The notes: generated from the sequence alone by a model not told the origin. Shown: positions 17,482 through 26,818, numbered from the stretch's first letter. The stretch is DNA of 64,000 nt from Nostoc sp. TCL26-01 (GCF_013393945.1 NZ_CP040297.1:372001-436000); one strand, 5' to 3'. Program-made: numbers and translations.

Positions 17482-20400
17482 ATGATTTTTGTGTTACCAA
17501 AATTTGCTGAGACTGTTAAGAGATTTTTAGGTTTTGGGTTGGTTTTATCAGCCTTTGGGACTGCTTTTGTCGGTGAAAAGCCTGTAATTGCTGAAATTAA
17601 AGAAGACACTACCCTGGGTAATGAAACATCAGTGTTAATACAGGGTGTAGAGGTTAAAGGCGAAATAGGCGATCGCATTGATGGCGGTGCAGTCAGAGGT
17701 AACAATTTGTTTCATAGCTTCCAAGAGTTTAGCATTGATGATGGGCAAAGGGTTTATTTCTCCAATCCCACAGGGGTGGAAAATATTCTCACTCGCATTA
17801 CAGGTCAAAACGGTTCCAATATATTGGGGACGTTGGGTGTTTTAGGCAATGCTAATTTATTTTTAATTAATCCCAATGGGATTGTATTTGGACAGAATGC
17901 TCGGTTAGATGTTGCTGGTTCTTTTATCGCCAGTACAGCAGATAGCTTGGTGTTTGACAATGGATTACTTTTCAGCAGTAAAAATCCCCAACCAGCACCC
18001 CTACTGGCTGTGAATGTACCTTTGGGTTTACAATTAGGCGATCGCCCTAAAGATATTCAGTTACAAGCAGCGTTTCTGCCAGGAGCTGATGGTCAAACTT
18101 TAGGTTTTGTTGGTGGTAATATCGGCTTAGATGGGACATATCTGCTGTCTTTTGGTGGTCGAGTTGAGCTTGGAGGTTTAGCAAACGCAGGGACAGTAGG
18201 GTTAGATTTTAGTAATAATCAATTTAAGTTGCAGTTTCCAGAAGTTGTAGAACGTGCTGATGTGTCGTTGGTGAATCAAGCCAGCATCAATGTAACGACT
18301 GAGAATAGCGGTAGTATCATCATCAACGCCAGAAATTTAGAGCTTTTGCATACTTCCCAAATAAACATATATAATAATACGTCTGCCGATGCTGATGGTA
18401 GTCTGCTAATTAATGCTGCTGATACTGTATTTTTGACTGGCATCAATAGCGCTATTGGTAGCTTAGTAATATCTGAAGATGGCGGTAGAGGAGCTAACCT
18501 GATATTAAATACTCGCTCTTTGGCTTTAGTGAATGGCGGTCAAATATATACAACCACAGTTGGACAGCAAAAAGCAGGTAATCTCATCATTAATGCTAGT
18601 GATTCAGTTGCTCTAGAAGGACTGGGTTACAGTAATAGTGATTTTACAGGGATAGCAACTCAAACCGAGGGAACAGGTGACAGTGGCGATTTCACATTAA
18701 AGACAAATAGACTCTCCCTAACTAATGGCGCTCAAATAGGTAACCTCACGGTAGGGGAGGGAAATGCAGGTAATGTGACGATTATTGCTCAAGATACCAT
18801 ATTTTTGAGTGAAGAAAGTTTGCTGGCTAGTTTAGTAGGAACTAATGGACGAGGTAATGGGGGAAAACTCAGCATCACGACCAAATCCTTGTTGGTGACT
18901 GATGGCGCACAGATACTGACTACGACGGCGGGTAAGGGTAATGCGGGGAATATGACAATCACTGCTAGTGATTCTTTGGTATTTGATGACAAGGGTGGGA
19001 TAAACATAGACACAGGTGCATTCAGTCGGGTAGAACCAGGTGCTGTTGGTGCAGGCGGAAACATCGATATCACGACAAATTCCTTCTCTTTACTCAATAA
19101 TGCCGTAGTTGATGCCTCAACATTTGGCGAAGGGCAGGGTGGTAATGTCTTAATTACGGCAAAAACAGTATTGGTAAATAATGGTTCCCAAATTGGTGCG
19201 GGGACGATAGGTCAAGGAAACGCCGGCAATATTGTAATTAATGCTAGCGATCGCGCTATTTTTGATGGTGTAATTACTTTTGTCGATTTATTCAATAACA
19301 TTAGTATAAATGTATCTAGTGGCGCATTTACCACAGTAGTGGCTGGGGCAGTTGGCAATGGTGGAGACTTAATCATCAATACACCTAATCTGGCATTAAC
19401 TAACGGTGCAATATTTAATAGTTCTACCTTTGGCGAAGGCGATGCTGGGGATATTTATCTTAATGCTAGTAATTCCATCGCCATTACTGGAGCGAGTCGT
19501 ATTGAAAGTTTTGTCAATACTGAAGCCGTGGGTGATGGTGGGACAATTAAACTGACAACTAAAATCTTATCAGTTAGCGATCGCTCTTTCATTGATGGTA
19601 AGACAGACGGATTTGGGGATGCTGGGAATATCGAAGTCATAGCAGATATCTTAGAAGTTACCCGTGGTGGACAACTCCTCACCTCAACTAGCAGTAGCAA
19701 CAAAGCCGGCAATATTAATTTAAGAGTTAGCGATCGCATCACCTTAGCAGATAATGATAGCGGTATTTTTGCCAATACGACTGCCACCTCAACGGGGAAT
19801 AGTGGCAGCATTTTTATCGACCCGAAAATTTTAACCATCCGTGATGGAGCAAAAATAGCCGTTGATAACCAAGGTAGCGGTATAGGCGGGACAATTGATA
19901 TCCAAGCCGACAGATTAATCTTAAATAACCAAGCGGTCATCTCTGCGGAGACAGCAAGTAACACAGGCGGTGATATCAAACTGAACGTCCCAGATACTTT
20001 GTTATTACGACGCAACAGCAGAATATCCACCACAGCCGGCACTACTCAGCAAAGTGGAGACGGAGGCAACATTCAGATTAACACCAAATTTATCGTTGCA
20101 TCCTCCTTAGAAAATAATGATATTACAGCCAACGCCTTTACAGGTAACGGGGGGAGAGTAGATATTACCGCCCAGAGTATATTTGGACTGACACCACGCA
20201 CCCGCACAGATTTAGAGAGATTATTAGGAACTACAGATCCCACATTATTAGATCCGCGATCGCTCTCCACTAGTGATATCACTGCCATTTCCCAAGCCAA
20301 CCCCTCATTTAGCGGTGAAATCACCATCAACACACCCGGCGTAGATCCCAGTAGCGGACTTGTCGCTTTACCAGCCAATGTAGTCGATGCAGCCAACCTC

Positions 20401-20730
20401 ATCGCCCAAACCTGTAGAAATACTGGTGCAACAGCCAGCAAACAAAGTGAATTTGTCGTCACAGGTCGGGGTGGTTTACCTCCCAAACCCAGCGATGCTT
20501 TAAGTCGTGATGCCATCTGGCAAGACTTACAAACCTATACTTTACCCAATGAAAATATCAGTCACACCCAACCACACACACAACTTTCCCAACCCCCCAT
20601 CCCCATAGTCGAAGCCCAAGGTTGGGTAATTAGTGCTAATGGTAAAGTCACCCTGGTAGCCCAAGCACCTAATCCCACACCACATAAATCTGCCCTTACA
20701 CCTGTTAGTTGTCCAGTTGCTCAAAATTAA
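17482..20730 (+). CDS. Two-partner-secretion exoprotein with FHA-type N-terminal domain
   Basis: This 1082-residue protein has a signal peptide (about 1-38, hydrophobic FLGFGLVLSAFGTAFVG) and then the haemagglutination-activity (TPS) domain: VLIQGVEVKGEIGDRIDGGAVRGNNLFHSFQEF, FSNPTGVENILTRITG and NANLFLINPNGIVFGQNARLDVAGSFIAST. The remainder is beta-helix repeat of the type GNAGNxxIxASDSxxFDG. The end has two Cys-containing stretches and RGGLPPKPSDALS, common in cyanobacterial members. Export to the cell surface through a TpsB (FhaC-like) pore is expected; no such gene is in this window. The start is preceded by repeated ACTAGT words, not a clear ribosome-binding site. Confidence 0.9.
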   Translation: MIFVLPKFAETVKRFLGFGLVLSAFGTAFVGEKPVIAEIKEDTTLGNETSVLIQGVEVKGEIGDRIDGGAVRGNNLFHSFQEFSIDDGQRVYFSNPTGVENILTRITGQNGSNILGTLGVLGNANLFLINPNGIVFGQNARLDVAGSFIASTADSLVFDNGLLFSSKNPQPAPLLAVNVPLGLQLGDRPKDIQLQAAFLPGADGQTLGFVGGNIGLDGTYLLSFGGRVELGGLANAGTVGLDFSNNQFKLQFPEVVERADVSLVNQASINVTTENSGSIIINARNLELLHTSQINIYNNTSADADGSLLINAADTVFLTGINSAIGSLVISEDGGRGANLILNTRSLALVNGGQIYTTTVGQQKAGNLIINASDSVALEGLGYSNSDFTGIATQTEGTGDSGDFTLKTNRLSLTNGAQIGNLTVGEGNAGNVTIIAQDTIFLSEESLLASLVGTNGRGNGGKLSITTKSLLVTDGAQILTTTAGKGNAGNMTITASDSLVFDDKGGINIDTGAFSRVEPGAVGAGGNIDITTNSFSLLNNAVVDASTFGEGQGGNVLITAKTVLVNNGSQIGAGTIGQGNAGNIVINASDRAIFDGVITFVDLFNNISINVSSGAFTTVVAGAVGNGGDLIINTPNLALTNGAIFNSSTFGEGDAGDIYLNASNSIAITGASRIESFVNTEAVGDGGTIKLTTKILSVSDRSFIDGKTDGFGDAGNIEVIADILEVTRGGQLLTSTSSSNKAGNINLRVSDRITLADNDSGIFANTTATSTGNSGSIFIDPKILTIRDGAKIAVDNQGSGIGGTIDIQADRLILNNQAVISAETASNTGGDIKLNVPDTLLLRRNSRISTTAGTTQQSGDGGNIQINTKFIVASSLENNDITANAFTGNGGRVDITAQSIFGLTPRTRTDLERLLGTTDPTLLDPRSLSTSDITAISQANPSFSGEITINTPGVDPSSGLVALPANVVDAANLIAQTCRNTGATASKQSEFVVTGRGGLPPKPSDALSRDAIWQDLQTYTLPNENISHTQPHTQLSQPPIPIVEAQGWVISANGKVTLVAQAPNPTPHKSALTPVSCPVAQN

Positions 20731-20748
20731 TTTTTTGTGTGAAATGAT

Positions 20749-21576
20749 TTAAGGGGGAGAAATCAGGGATGCTGTAGCGACATCTTCCTTGATGAGCGGT
20801 TGATACTCTTTACCAGAAAAAGGACGAAAGTCATCCTTGGATAAAGCAGTTATCCTACACAATAGACGGAACTGGAACGGTGTGGGTGGTAAATTTACAC
20901 GCTCTACACGCAGGTCTACTGAACTAGGGTCTTGACAAAGAAGCTCAAAAACTTCACTCCGTAAGTACCGTGGGCAATAACCTACGATATAGTGATCCTC
21001 AGTATGGAGAGTTAATGCCTGGGAATCGTGAGGGTTTTGAAATTCGTGAGCCAGTGCGTTGGACGAGTCTCCCGACTTGCAGCAACTGGCGTGAGCTAAC
21101 CATAACTTCTCTTCTGGCCGCAAGCGATTAATCCGCTCAATTGCAGATTCAGGCAGGTGTCGCAGCCCGTGGGCGAAAAAGTGTAACTGATACTGCCCTG
21201 CTGCATCTGGCTGTGGGCAGGGGAAAACGGTGAGGCTGTCTGTTTCACGTTTCCCACTACTACGGGCTAGAATTGTCAGTGGATCATCTTCATGGTCTGA
21301 AATATTCAGCCATTGAAGGAAATTGGCGTAATCAGGGCGAGAACGGGACATCAACCGATTAGAGAAGACTGGAAATAAATGGGTTGATGTATATACTTTT
21401 TCTAAGTGAGGAAATGAAGATAAAGGTGAAAAACTGCACATCTGTTGTGCCTCTTTTACACCTTGGGTGTAGACAAACTTGTATCTTGCACCATCAAATG
21501 TTAACCGACCAATGGGAAACCAAGAGCGACTCTCCGTGTCTTGCCAAGCTAAAAATAGTGTTTTTTGTGTCTTCAC
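20749..21576 (-). CDS. HIRAN-domain protein with HipA-N-like region, partner of the upstream kinase
   Basis: The 275-residue protein seems to have two parts. Residues 1-90 (FLAWQDTESRSWFPIGRLTFDGARYKFVYTQG, then SFPHLEKVYTSTHLFPVFSNR) resemble the N-terminal subdomain of HipA kinases. Residues about 130-255 match a HIRAN domain: FFAHGLRHLP, EEKLWL, HDSQAL, YIVGYCPRYLRSEVFELL and VNLPPTPFQFRLLCR. Its ATG overlaps the stop of the kinase gene by four bases, so the two are translationally coupled. In HipBST systems a separate HipA-N-like protein acts as antitoxin; whether this protein does so is inference. HIRAN domains elsewhere bind DNA ends. Confidence 0.7.
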   Translation of the reverse strand: MKTQKTLFLAWQDTESRSWFPIGRLTFDGARYKFVYTQGVKEAQQMCSFSPLSSFPHLEKVYTSTHLFPVFSNRLMSRSRPDYANFLQWLNISDHEDDPLTILARSSGKRETDSLTVFPCPQPDAAGQYQLHFFAHGLRHLPESAIERINRLRPEEKLWLAHASCCKSGDSSNALAHEFQNPHDSQALTLHTEDHYIVGYCPRYLRSEVFELLCQDPSSVDLRVERVNLPPTPFQFRLLCRITALSKDDFRPFSGKEYQPLIKEDVATASLISPP

Positions 21577-22493
21577 TGGAGCGATTTCCTTAAATCAAGT
21601 AGCCTGTTTTGATTGACTGACAAAATCTTCTGTGCAAACTCAATGGCAACATTTGAGATACGCGATTTGTCAATGCGATTAAAAATCAAGCGCGTATTCG
21701 CTCTTGAGATGCGTTCAAGACTCGCCAGCCAGATATGGGCAGCTTGGGGATAACGGAAAGCAACTCGGTGAAATACATCAAAAGTTTTTAGGGGCTTTTT
21801 GTTTTCAACACTGTTATAAAAAGCAGAATAACATTTATTTGCATAAGCCTCGACTGAGCGTTTCTGTCTCTGTTCGTCAAAGAGGTCACGTCCCAGACAG
21901 GAGGCATGATCATAGGTGGGTGCTAAGTGTATAGTTTCTGTGGATGCCACCTTCGAGCGCACAAAACCCCAGTTTTCGTGGTGACGATCTCCGTTGCCAA
22001 TCCAAGCATCTAACAGAATGTAGCCAACAAACACTTCTACTGCTTTTTGGATACCGCTCGGTGGTGTCCAAGCTATTGGTAAACCCACATCCAATGCTTC
22101 TATTACTTGCAGAACAATATCTATTGTATGTTGCGATACGCCGTAGGTGGCGAAAGTAGGGTAATTTGGCACAATTGGCGTGAGAATTTCATTGCCATGA
22201 ACAAGTGTCCCTCCTCGTGGTAAAAAGTTGGGTGAAACTACACCCTGATTACCTTCCCAAGTTTCTGCTAGATGATAAGCGGCGTGGGGTAATCCTAGCA
22301 GATCAGACAATTCTGATGCTACTTTCTCTGCCCAATCTTCTCCTAAATTTTGTCGTACTTGTTTATATAGACAACGACCAAGTTGTTCATGCTGAAACCA
22401 AAATTTATACTTGCTGCCCATCGCTTCGTTACTGGAAAGCTCATAATCGGCTTTGGTAACAAAAATAATGGGAAATTCAGGCATAGAATTCAT
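21573..22493 (-). CDS. HipA-like serine/threonine kinase
   Basis: A 306-residue protein with the kinase core of the HipA family. The catalytic loop GNGDRHHENWGF is at about 166-177 (D169, N174) and the metal-binding aspartate is D195 in LAPTYDHASCLG. The helix ELSDLLGLPHAAYHLAE (61-77) matches the E-containing helix after the ATP-binding lysine (GSKYKFWF, 26-33). The HipA N-terminal subdomain is missing and appears in the next gene. The HipA_2-type, split arrangement differs from E. coli HipA, and no HipB-like helix-turn-helix gene is adjacent. The target may be a tRNA synthetase, as for known HipA proteins, but this is not visible here. Confidence 0.78.
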   Translation of the reverse strand: MNSMPEFPIIFVTKADYELSSNEAMGSKYKFWFQHEQLGRCLYKQVRQNLGEDWAEKVASELSDLLGLPHAAYHLAETWEGNQGVVSPNFLPRGGTLVHGNEILTPIVPNYPTFATYGVSQHTIDIVLQVIEALDVGLPIAWTPPSGIQKAVEVFVGYILLDAWIGNGDRHHENWGFVRSKVASTETIHLAPTYDHASCLGRDLFDEQRQKRSVEAYANKCYSAFYNSVENKKPLKTFDVFHRVAFRYPQAAHIWLASLERISRANTRLIFNRIDKSRISNVAIEFAQKILSVNQNRLLDLRKSLQ

Positions 22494-22639
22494 TTAGGTC
22501 ATTGAGACTAGTCATTTTTCACTGGATTAAGCATAGCCCATTGGTAACAGAGAATTTGTCAAAAGTAGTATTTACAGTAGATATTGAAATTATTCAGCCC
22601 TAGTTTCTAACAATCTATCCTTTCCTAATTTGGCCTCAC

Positions 22640-25198
22640 ATGGCAAACAAACAGCCGAGATTTTTTCGTCAAATTCTAGCCTTCATACTTTGTGTCTTCA
22701 TAGGTGCGAGTCTAACCCTGATCCAAGAATCAACTCAAATCCAAGCATCTCCTCCCACACCTTCTACAACAACACAATTAATTCAACAAGGCAAACAACT
22801 CTACCAAGCCGAACGCTTTGCCGAAGCTATAAATACTTGGCAATTAGCACTCAAAGCCGAACCACAAGAATTGTCTCAAGCGATGGTGCTAAATTATCTC
22901 TCCTTAGCCTATCAACAACTTGGTCAATGGCAACAAGCCACCGCAGCCATTACTTCGAGTCTGCAACTAACGCAAAACTTACAAAACCCCACCCCATCAG
23001 CAAAACTGATCTTAGCCCAAGCCCTCAACACTCAAGGCAGCTTACAATTAGCTCAAGGTAAAGCCGAACCAGCGCTCAACACATGGCAACAAGCAACAGC
23101 CATTTATACCACAGCAGGGAATACATCAGGAAGAATTGGTAGCTTAGTTAATCAAGCCCAAGCCCAACAAGCCTTGGGGCTATATCTCCAAGCTCGTAAA
23201 ACCTTAACTGAAGTAGAACAAGCCCTGTTAAATCAACCAGACAAAGAATTGCAGAGTACAGGATTACGTAGTCTGGGCAATGTTCTCAGAGCAGTAGGCG
23301 CTCTTAGTGATTCTCGTAGAGTTTTACAAACCAGTTGGGAAATTGTCAACAGTATAAGTAGTGTATCCAAATCCGAAATCAGTTCCACCTTACTAGATTT
23401 GGGTAATACAACCTACGCCCAAGGTGATACAAAGAATGCCTTAAAATACTATGAACAAGCAGCAACTACCGCATCAGCCAGTAGCATTACCAAAATTCAA
23501 GCTCAAATCAATCAAATTCAGTTATTGATAGGAACTGGACAAAGTAAACAAGCCGAAAATACTTGGTTACAACTCCAACCCCAACTTACCAACCTACCTC
23601 CCAGCCGTTCCGCCATTTATGCTCAGATGAAGCTAGCTAAAAATTTGGTAAATGTGGGAAACGACAGACAAGCCGAGTCAGCTAAATTATTCGCTATAGC
23701 CATCCAGCAAGCGCAGAAATTAAATGATCAACCAGCCGAATCTTATGCTTTAGGATATCTAGGTGGATTGTATGCACAAAATCAACAATGGGCGATCGCA
23801 CAACAATTAACCCAACAAGCCTTACAATTAGCCCAAGCCCTGAATGCACCAGAGATAGCCTATCAATGGCAATGGCAGTTAGGCAGAATCTTTAAAGCTC
23901 AAGGAGAAATTAAACCAGCAACAGCCGCCTATGAAGTAGCCTTCACCACCCTGAAATCTCTACGCAGTGATTTAGTCGCTATTAACAGTGATATCCAATT
24001 TTCTTTCCGGGAAACTGTAGAACCTGTCTATCGTGAATATGTAGAACTACTCTTAAATCCTGGCGCAAACTTAAAACCTAGCCAAACTCAAATCAAACAA
24101 GCCAGGCAGGTAATTGAATCATTACAGCTAGCCGAACTAGATAACTTTTTCCGTTCAGCTTGTCTGCAAGGACAAATAGTCCCCATCGAACAAATTCAAC
24201 AGTCAACCGCCGCCATCATTTATCCCATCATTCTCCCAGATCAACTAGAAGTAATTTTAAGTTTACCCCAACAAGCATTAATACACTATTCTGTCAAGGT
24301 ATCTCAAACTGAAGTCGAAGCAGCTACAGCACAACTCCGACAAAATTTAGAAAAGCCTTACACCACACCAGAAGGAAAAGCTCTATCTGCAAAAGTTTAT
24401 GACTGGTTAATTCGCCCCATCGCAGCAGAATTATCTCAAAGTCAGAGCAAAACATTAGTCTTCGTCTTAGATGGTTCCCTGCGAAATGTGCCAATGGCAG
24501 CTCTCTATGATGGCAAACAGTATTTAGTCGAGAAATATAGTATTGCACTCACACCAGGGTTAGAGTTATTGGGGCCACGTCCTTTACGCCAAAGTAATCT
24601 CAAAACTCTAGTTGCAGGCTTAACAGAAGCACGACATGGCTTTAGTTCTTTACCAAACGTCAATGATGAATTAAAAGCCATTGAGTCAGAAGTACCCAGC
24701 CAAGTTTTATTAAATCAGACATTTACCAGTTCAGCCTTACGAAAACAGATAGATTCTTTACCCTTCTCTGTCGTACACCTAGCAACCCACGGTCAATTCA
24801 GTTCCAATGCAGAGGAGACTTTTATCTTAGCTTGGGATAAACCAGTCAAAGTCAACGAACTAAAAGATTTACTCTATAGTAGAGAACAAACTAGACCAGA
24901 ACCCATAGAATTACTTGTCCTCAGTGCCTGCGAAACTGCCGAAGGAGACAAACGCGCTGCACTAGGGTTAGCGGGAGTAGCCATTCAAGCAGGCGCACGC
25001 AGCACCCTAGCCTCCCTCTGGAGCCTAGACGATGAATCAGGCGCTCGTTTCATCGGTGAATTTTACAAAGAGCTAGCAACTAAGCAAATCACCAAAGCCG
25101 AAGCACTGCGACAAGCTCAACTCTCACTGTTAAAAGATCCCGATTATCGCCATCCTATCTATTGGGCATCTTACGTCTTACTAGGAAATTGGCTCTAA
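22640..25198 (+). CDS. Secreted TPR-CHAT protein
   Basis: The 852-residue protein begins with a signal peptide (about 1-38; ILAFILCVFIGASLTLI), continues with TPR-type helical repeats (about 45-430) and ends with a CHAT domain (about 570-852), a caspase-like cysteine protease fold. The putative catalytic dyad is H717 in VHLATHGQF and C764 in LSACETAEGD; the end YRHPIYWASYVLLGNWL is the family closing motif. In cyanobacteria such proteins often occur beside FHA-type exoproteins, as here at 17482, which suggests processing or anchoring at the envelope; that is inference. The gene is divergent from the HipA-like kinase gene, 146 bases away. Confidence 0.9.
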   Translation: MANKQPRFFRQILAFILCVFIGASLTLIQESTQIQASPPTPSTTTQLIQQGKQLYQAERFAEAINTWQLALKAEPQELSQAMVLNYLSLAYQQLGQWQQATAAITSSLQLTQNLQNPTPSAKLILAQALNTQGSLQLAQGKAEPALNTWQQATAIYTTAGNTSGRIGSLVNQAQAQQALGLYLQARKTLTEVEQALLNQPDKELQSTGLRSLGNVLRAVGALSDSRRVLQTSWEIVNSISSVSKSEISSTLLDLGNTTYAQGDTKNALKYYEQAATTASASSITKIQAQINQIQLLIGTGQSKQAENTWLQLQPQLTNLPPSRSAIYAQMKLAKNLVNVGNDRQAESAKLFAIAIQQAQKLNDQPAESYALGYLGGLYAQNQQWAIAQQLTQQALQLAQALNAPEIAYQWQWQLGRIFKAQGEIKPATAAYEVAFTTLKSLRSDLVAINSDIQFSFRETVEPVYREYVELLLNPGANLKPSQTQIKQARQVIESLQLAELDNFFRSACLQGQIVPIEQIQQSTAAIIYPIILPDQLEVILSLPQQALIHYSVKVSQTEVEAATAQLRQNLEKPYTTPEGKALSAKVYDWLIRPIAAELSQSQSKTLVFVLDGSLRNVPMAALYDGKQYLVEKYSIALTPGLELLGPRPLRQSNLKTLVAGLTEARHGFSSLPNVNDELKAIESEVPSQVLLNQTFTSSALRKQIDSLPFSVVHLATHGQFSSNAEETFILAWDKPVKVNELKDLLYSREQTRPEPIELLVLSACETAEGDKRAALGLAGVAIQAGARSTLASLWSLDDESGARFIGEFYKELATKQITKAEALRQAQLSLLKDPDYRHPIYWASYVLLGNWL

Positions 25199-25203
25199 GT
25201 AAA

Positions 25204-25274
25204 CTAGAACTTACGCAGTGTAACTATGTTTTCTGGCTTTTTTGTCAATAGTCAATGGTCAATGGTCAATGGTC
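25204..25274 (+). repeat. Dispersed repeat, copy 2
   Basis: This begins AGAACTTACGCAGTG, passes through TTTTCTGGCTTTTTTGTC and ends in CAATGGT heptamers. It is the counterpart of 718-784, which lies in the opposite orientation. Confidence 0.75.
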
Positions 25275-25386
25275 AAAGTCCTATAAAGGTGAGTGTCCAA
25301 CAAAGGCTAACTAAATGAATAGCTCCCCACTCCCCAATCGCCATCTGTGAGCATACTATATATATTTGATGCGCTGTGCAAAGAAT

Positions 25387-25623
25387 ATGGCAGAAAAAAT
25401 GATTGCGGCGGTGTTTGATGGTAGAGTCTTTTATCCCACAGAAGCGATCGCTTTACCAGTTAATACTCGTGTCAGGTTAAGTATAGAAATATTGCCACCG
25501 GATACTCAAACAACAGTATCCTTTTTAGCGACAGCGCGATCGCTCCAACTACAAGGGCCATTAGATTGGTCGGCTACCATCGATAATCATCTGTATAGTC
25601 AGGAAATGAAGCATGAAATCTGA
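25387..25623 (+). CDS. Antitoxin-like protein of the PIN pair
   Basis: A small protein (78 residues from the ATG at 25387) with the start MIAAVFDGRVFYPTEAIALPVNTRVRLSIEI, resembling AF2212/DUF104-type antitoxins that form a beta-rich dimer and bind the toxin with the C-terminal tail. Starts at 25366 (TTG), 25369 and 25399 are also possible; none has a good ribosome-binding site. It overlaps the PIN gene by 11 bases. It should neutralise the PIN ribonuclease and repress the operon. Confidence 0.75.
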   Translation: MAEKMIAAVFDGRVFYPTEAIALPVNTRVRLSIEILPPDTQTTVSFLATARSLQLQGPLDWSATIDNHLYSQEMKHEI

Positions 25624-26038
25624 AGTATTTCTTGACACATCTTTTGCTATTGCCTTATCCTCCCCCCGCGATCGCTTACATCAGCGAGCTGTACAATTAG
25701 CTAACTTGCTAGAAGAAGTCGGCACACGCCTAGTCACGACACAAACAGTCATGCTAGAAATTGGCAATGTTCTATCTCAACAACCAAATCGTCATCAAGC
25801 GATCGTCCTCTTAAATTCTCTAGCATCCGACCCCAAAGTAGAAATCATCCCCCTATCCCCAGAATTATACGAAAGAGCTTTCCAGCTATACTGCGACAGC
25901 CCAGAAAAAGAATGGGGTTTTATTGATTGCGTATCTTTTATTGTCATGCAATACAGTGGAATCACAGAAGCCCTAACAGCAAACGAACATTTTCAACAAG
26001 CAGGATTTCGCGCGTTGTTAAGAGAGAGTGCTGAGTGA
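25613..26038 (+). CDS. PIN-domain ribonuclease toxin (VapC-like)
   Basis: The 141-residue protein carries the PIN acidic residues D8 (FLDTS), E49 (VMLEIGN) and D105 (FIDCVSF), with the closing strand TANEHFQQAGF. Such toxins cut RNA in a metal-dependent way when freed from the antitoxin. It overlaps the antitoxin gene by 11 bases. The stop codon lies inside the first unit of a 23-base tandem repeat, so the last residues (ESAE) are repeat-encoded. Confidence 0.88.
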   Translation: MKSEVFLDTSFAIALSSPRDRLHQRAVQLANLLEEVGTRLVTTQTVMLEIGNVLSQQPNRHQAIVLLNSLASDPKVEIIPLSPELYERAFQLYCDSPEKEWGFIDCVSFIVMQYSGITEALTANEHFQQAGFRALLRESAE

Positions 26039-26095
26039 GGGAGTGAGGGAGTGCTGAGTGAGGGAGTGAGGGAGTGCTGAGTGAGGGAGTGAGGG
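26027..26095. repeat. 23-base tandem repeat, three copies
   Basis: Three exact copies of AGTGCTGAGTGAGGGAGTG plus AGGG stand head to tail. The first copy contains the stop codon of the PIN toxin gene. Related GAGTGCTGAG words occur at 950-985, 16155-16185 and 29040-29075. Confidence 0.9.
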
Positions 26096-26104
26096 AGAAG
26101 AAGA

Positions 26105-26161
26105 AATGCTAATGACTAATGACTATTGACCAATGACTAATGACTATTGACTAATGACTAT
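26105..26161. repeat. Heptamer tandem repeat (TAATGAC/TATTGAC)
   Basis: Variants of the heptamer TAATGAC, TATTGAC and CAATGAC run up to the stop codon of the GST gene. Similar runs are at 26877-26930, 29094-29140 and 48567-48612. Confidence 0.85.
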
Positions 26162-26818
26162 TTAACAACGCCGTTCTAAAATCGCTTTGATGTTGGGGAT
26201 AGCGGCCGCAAGAGATGCGAAGTCTGGGGTTGTTTGTTGCCAACTGTCTCTTGCTTCTAGTCTTTCTGCCCATGCTAATAAACGTGGATAGTCATCCAAA
26301 GAAAAACCAAATAAAGGCAGAGAAGGAATGACTGTGCCGGCCACAACTTCTGCTAGGGTAAATTTATCACCTGCAAAGTAAGTCTGCTGTCCTAAAAGAG
26401 TTTCATAAAACTGCAAAACTTTTGTGACACTTTCTTCAGCAGACTGCAATTTTTTCGCATCAGTATCTAGTTCTACCAATGGTCTAGTCAAGATCATAGT
26501 CGCAGGTTGAAGTTCTGTGACTGTGGTCATTTCTATCATACGAACTTTAGCGATCGCATCCACCTCACCAGGCATCAGCGATGGACTAGGATACTTTGCT
26601 TCTAAATAATCCAAAATGGCTAAGGATTCCACCACACGCAAACCATCATCTACCACAACAGGTACACGCTGGAGAGGATTGATTTCTCTAAAGCTATCTT
26701 GAAACTGATCTCCATCCAGATTTAACAACAATGGTTCAAAAGCGATTTGTTTTTCTAGTAAAGCCACCCAAACTCGACGTGCATTGACAGAAATAGGATT
26801 GTAGTAAAACTTCAGCAT
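26162..26818 (-). CDS. Glutathione S-transferase family protein
   Basis: The protein (about 218 residues) has a thioredoxin-like N-domain (MLKFYYNPISVNARRVWVALLEKQIAFE, then cis-Pro motif QRVPVVVDDGLRVVESLAILDYLEAKYP) and a helical C-domain with the FAGDKFTLAEVVAGTVIP N-cap motif. It should conjugate glutathione or reduce with it; the substrate is unknown. ATG at 26818 is preferred over GTG at 26824. The gene ends directly at the heptamer repeat. Glutathione synthesis is represented in this window by gshB at 47591. Confidence 0.9.
   Translation of the reverse strand: MLKFYYNPISVNARRVWVALLEKQIAFEPLLLNLDGDQFQDSFREINPLQRVPVVVDDGLRVVESLAILDYLEAKYPSPSLMPGEVDAIAKVRMIEMTTVTELQPATMILTRPLVELDTDAKKLQSAEESVTKVLQFYETLLGQQTYFAGDKFTLAEVVAGTVIPSLPLFGFSLDDYPRLLAWAERLEARDSWQQTTPDFASLAAAIPNIKAILERRC

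Noticed and set aside
26027-26161. CRISPR-like array of short repeats
   Set aside because: The repeats are contiguous 23-base and 7-base units without unique spacers; these are short tandem repeats, and no cas gene is present in the window.
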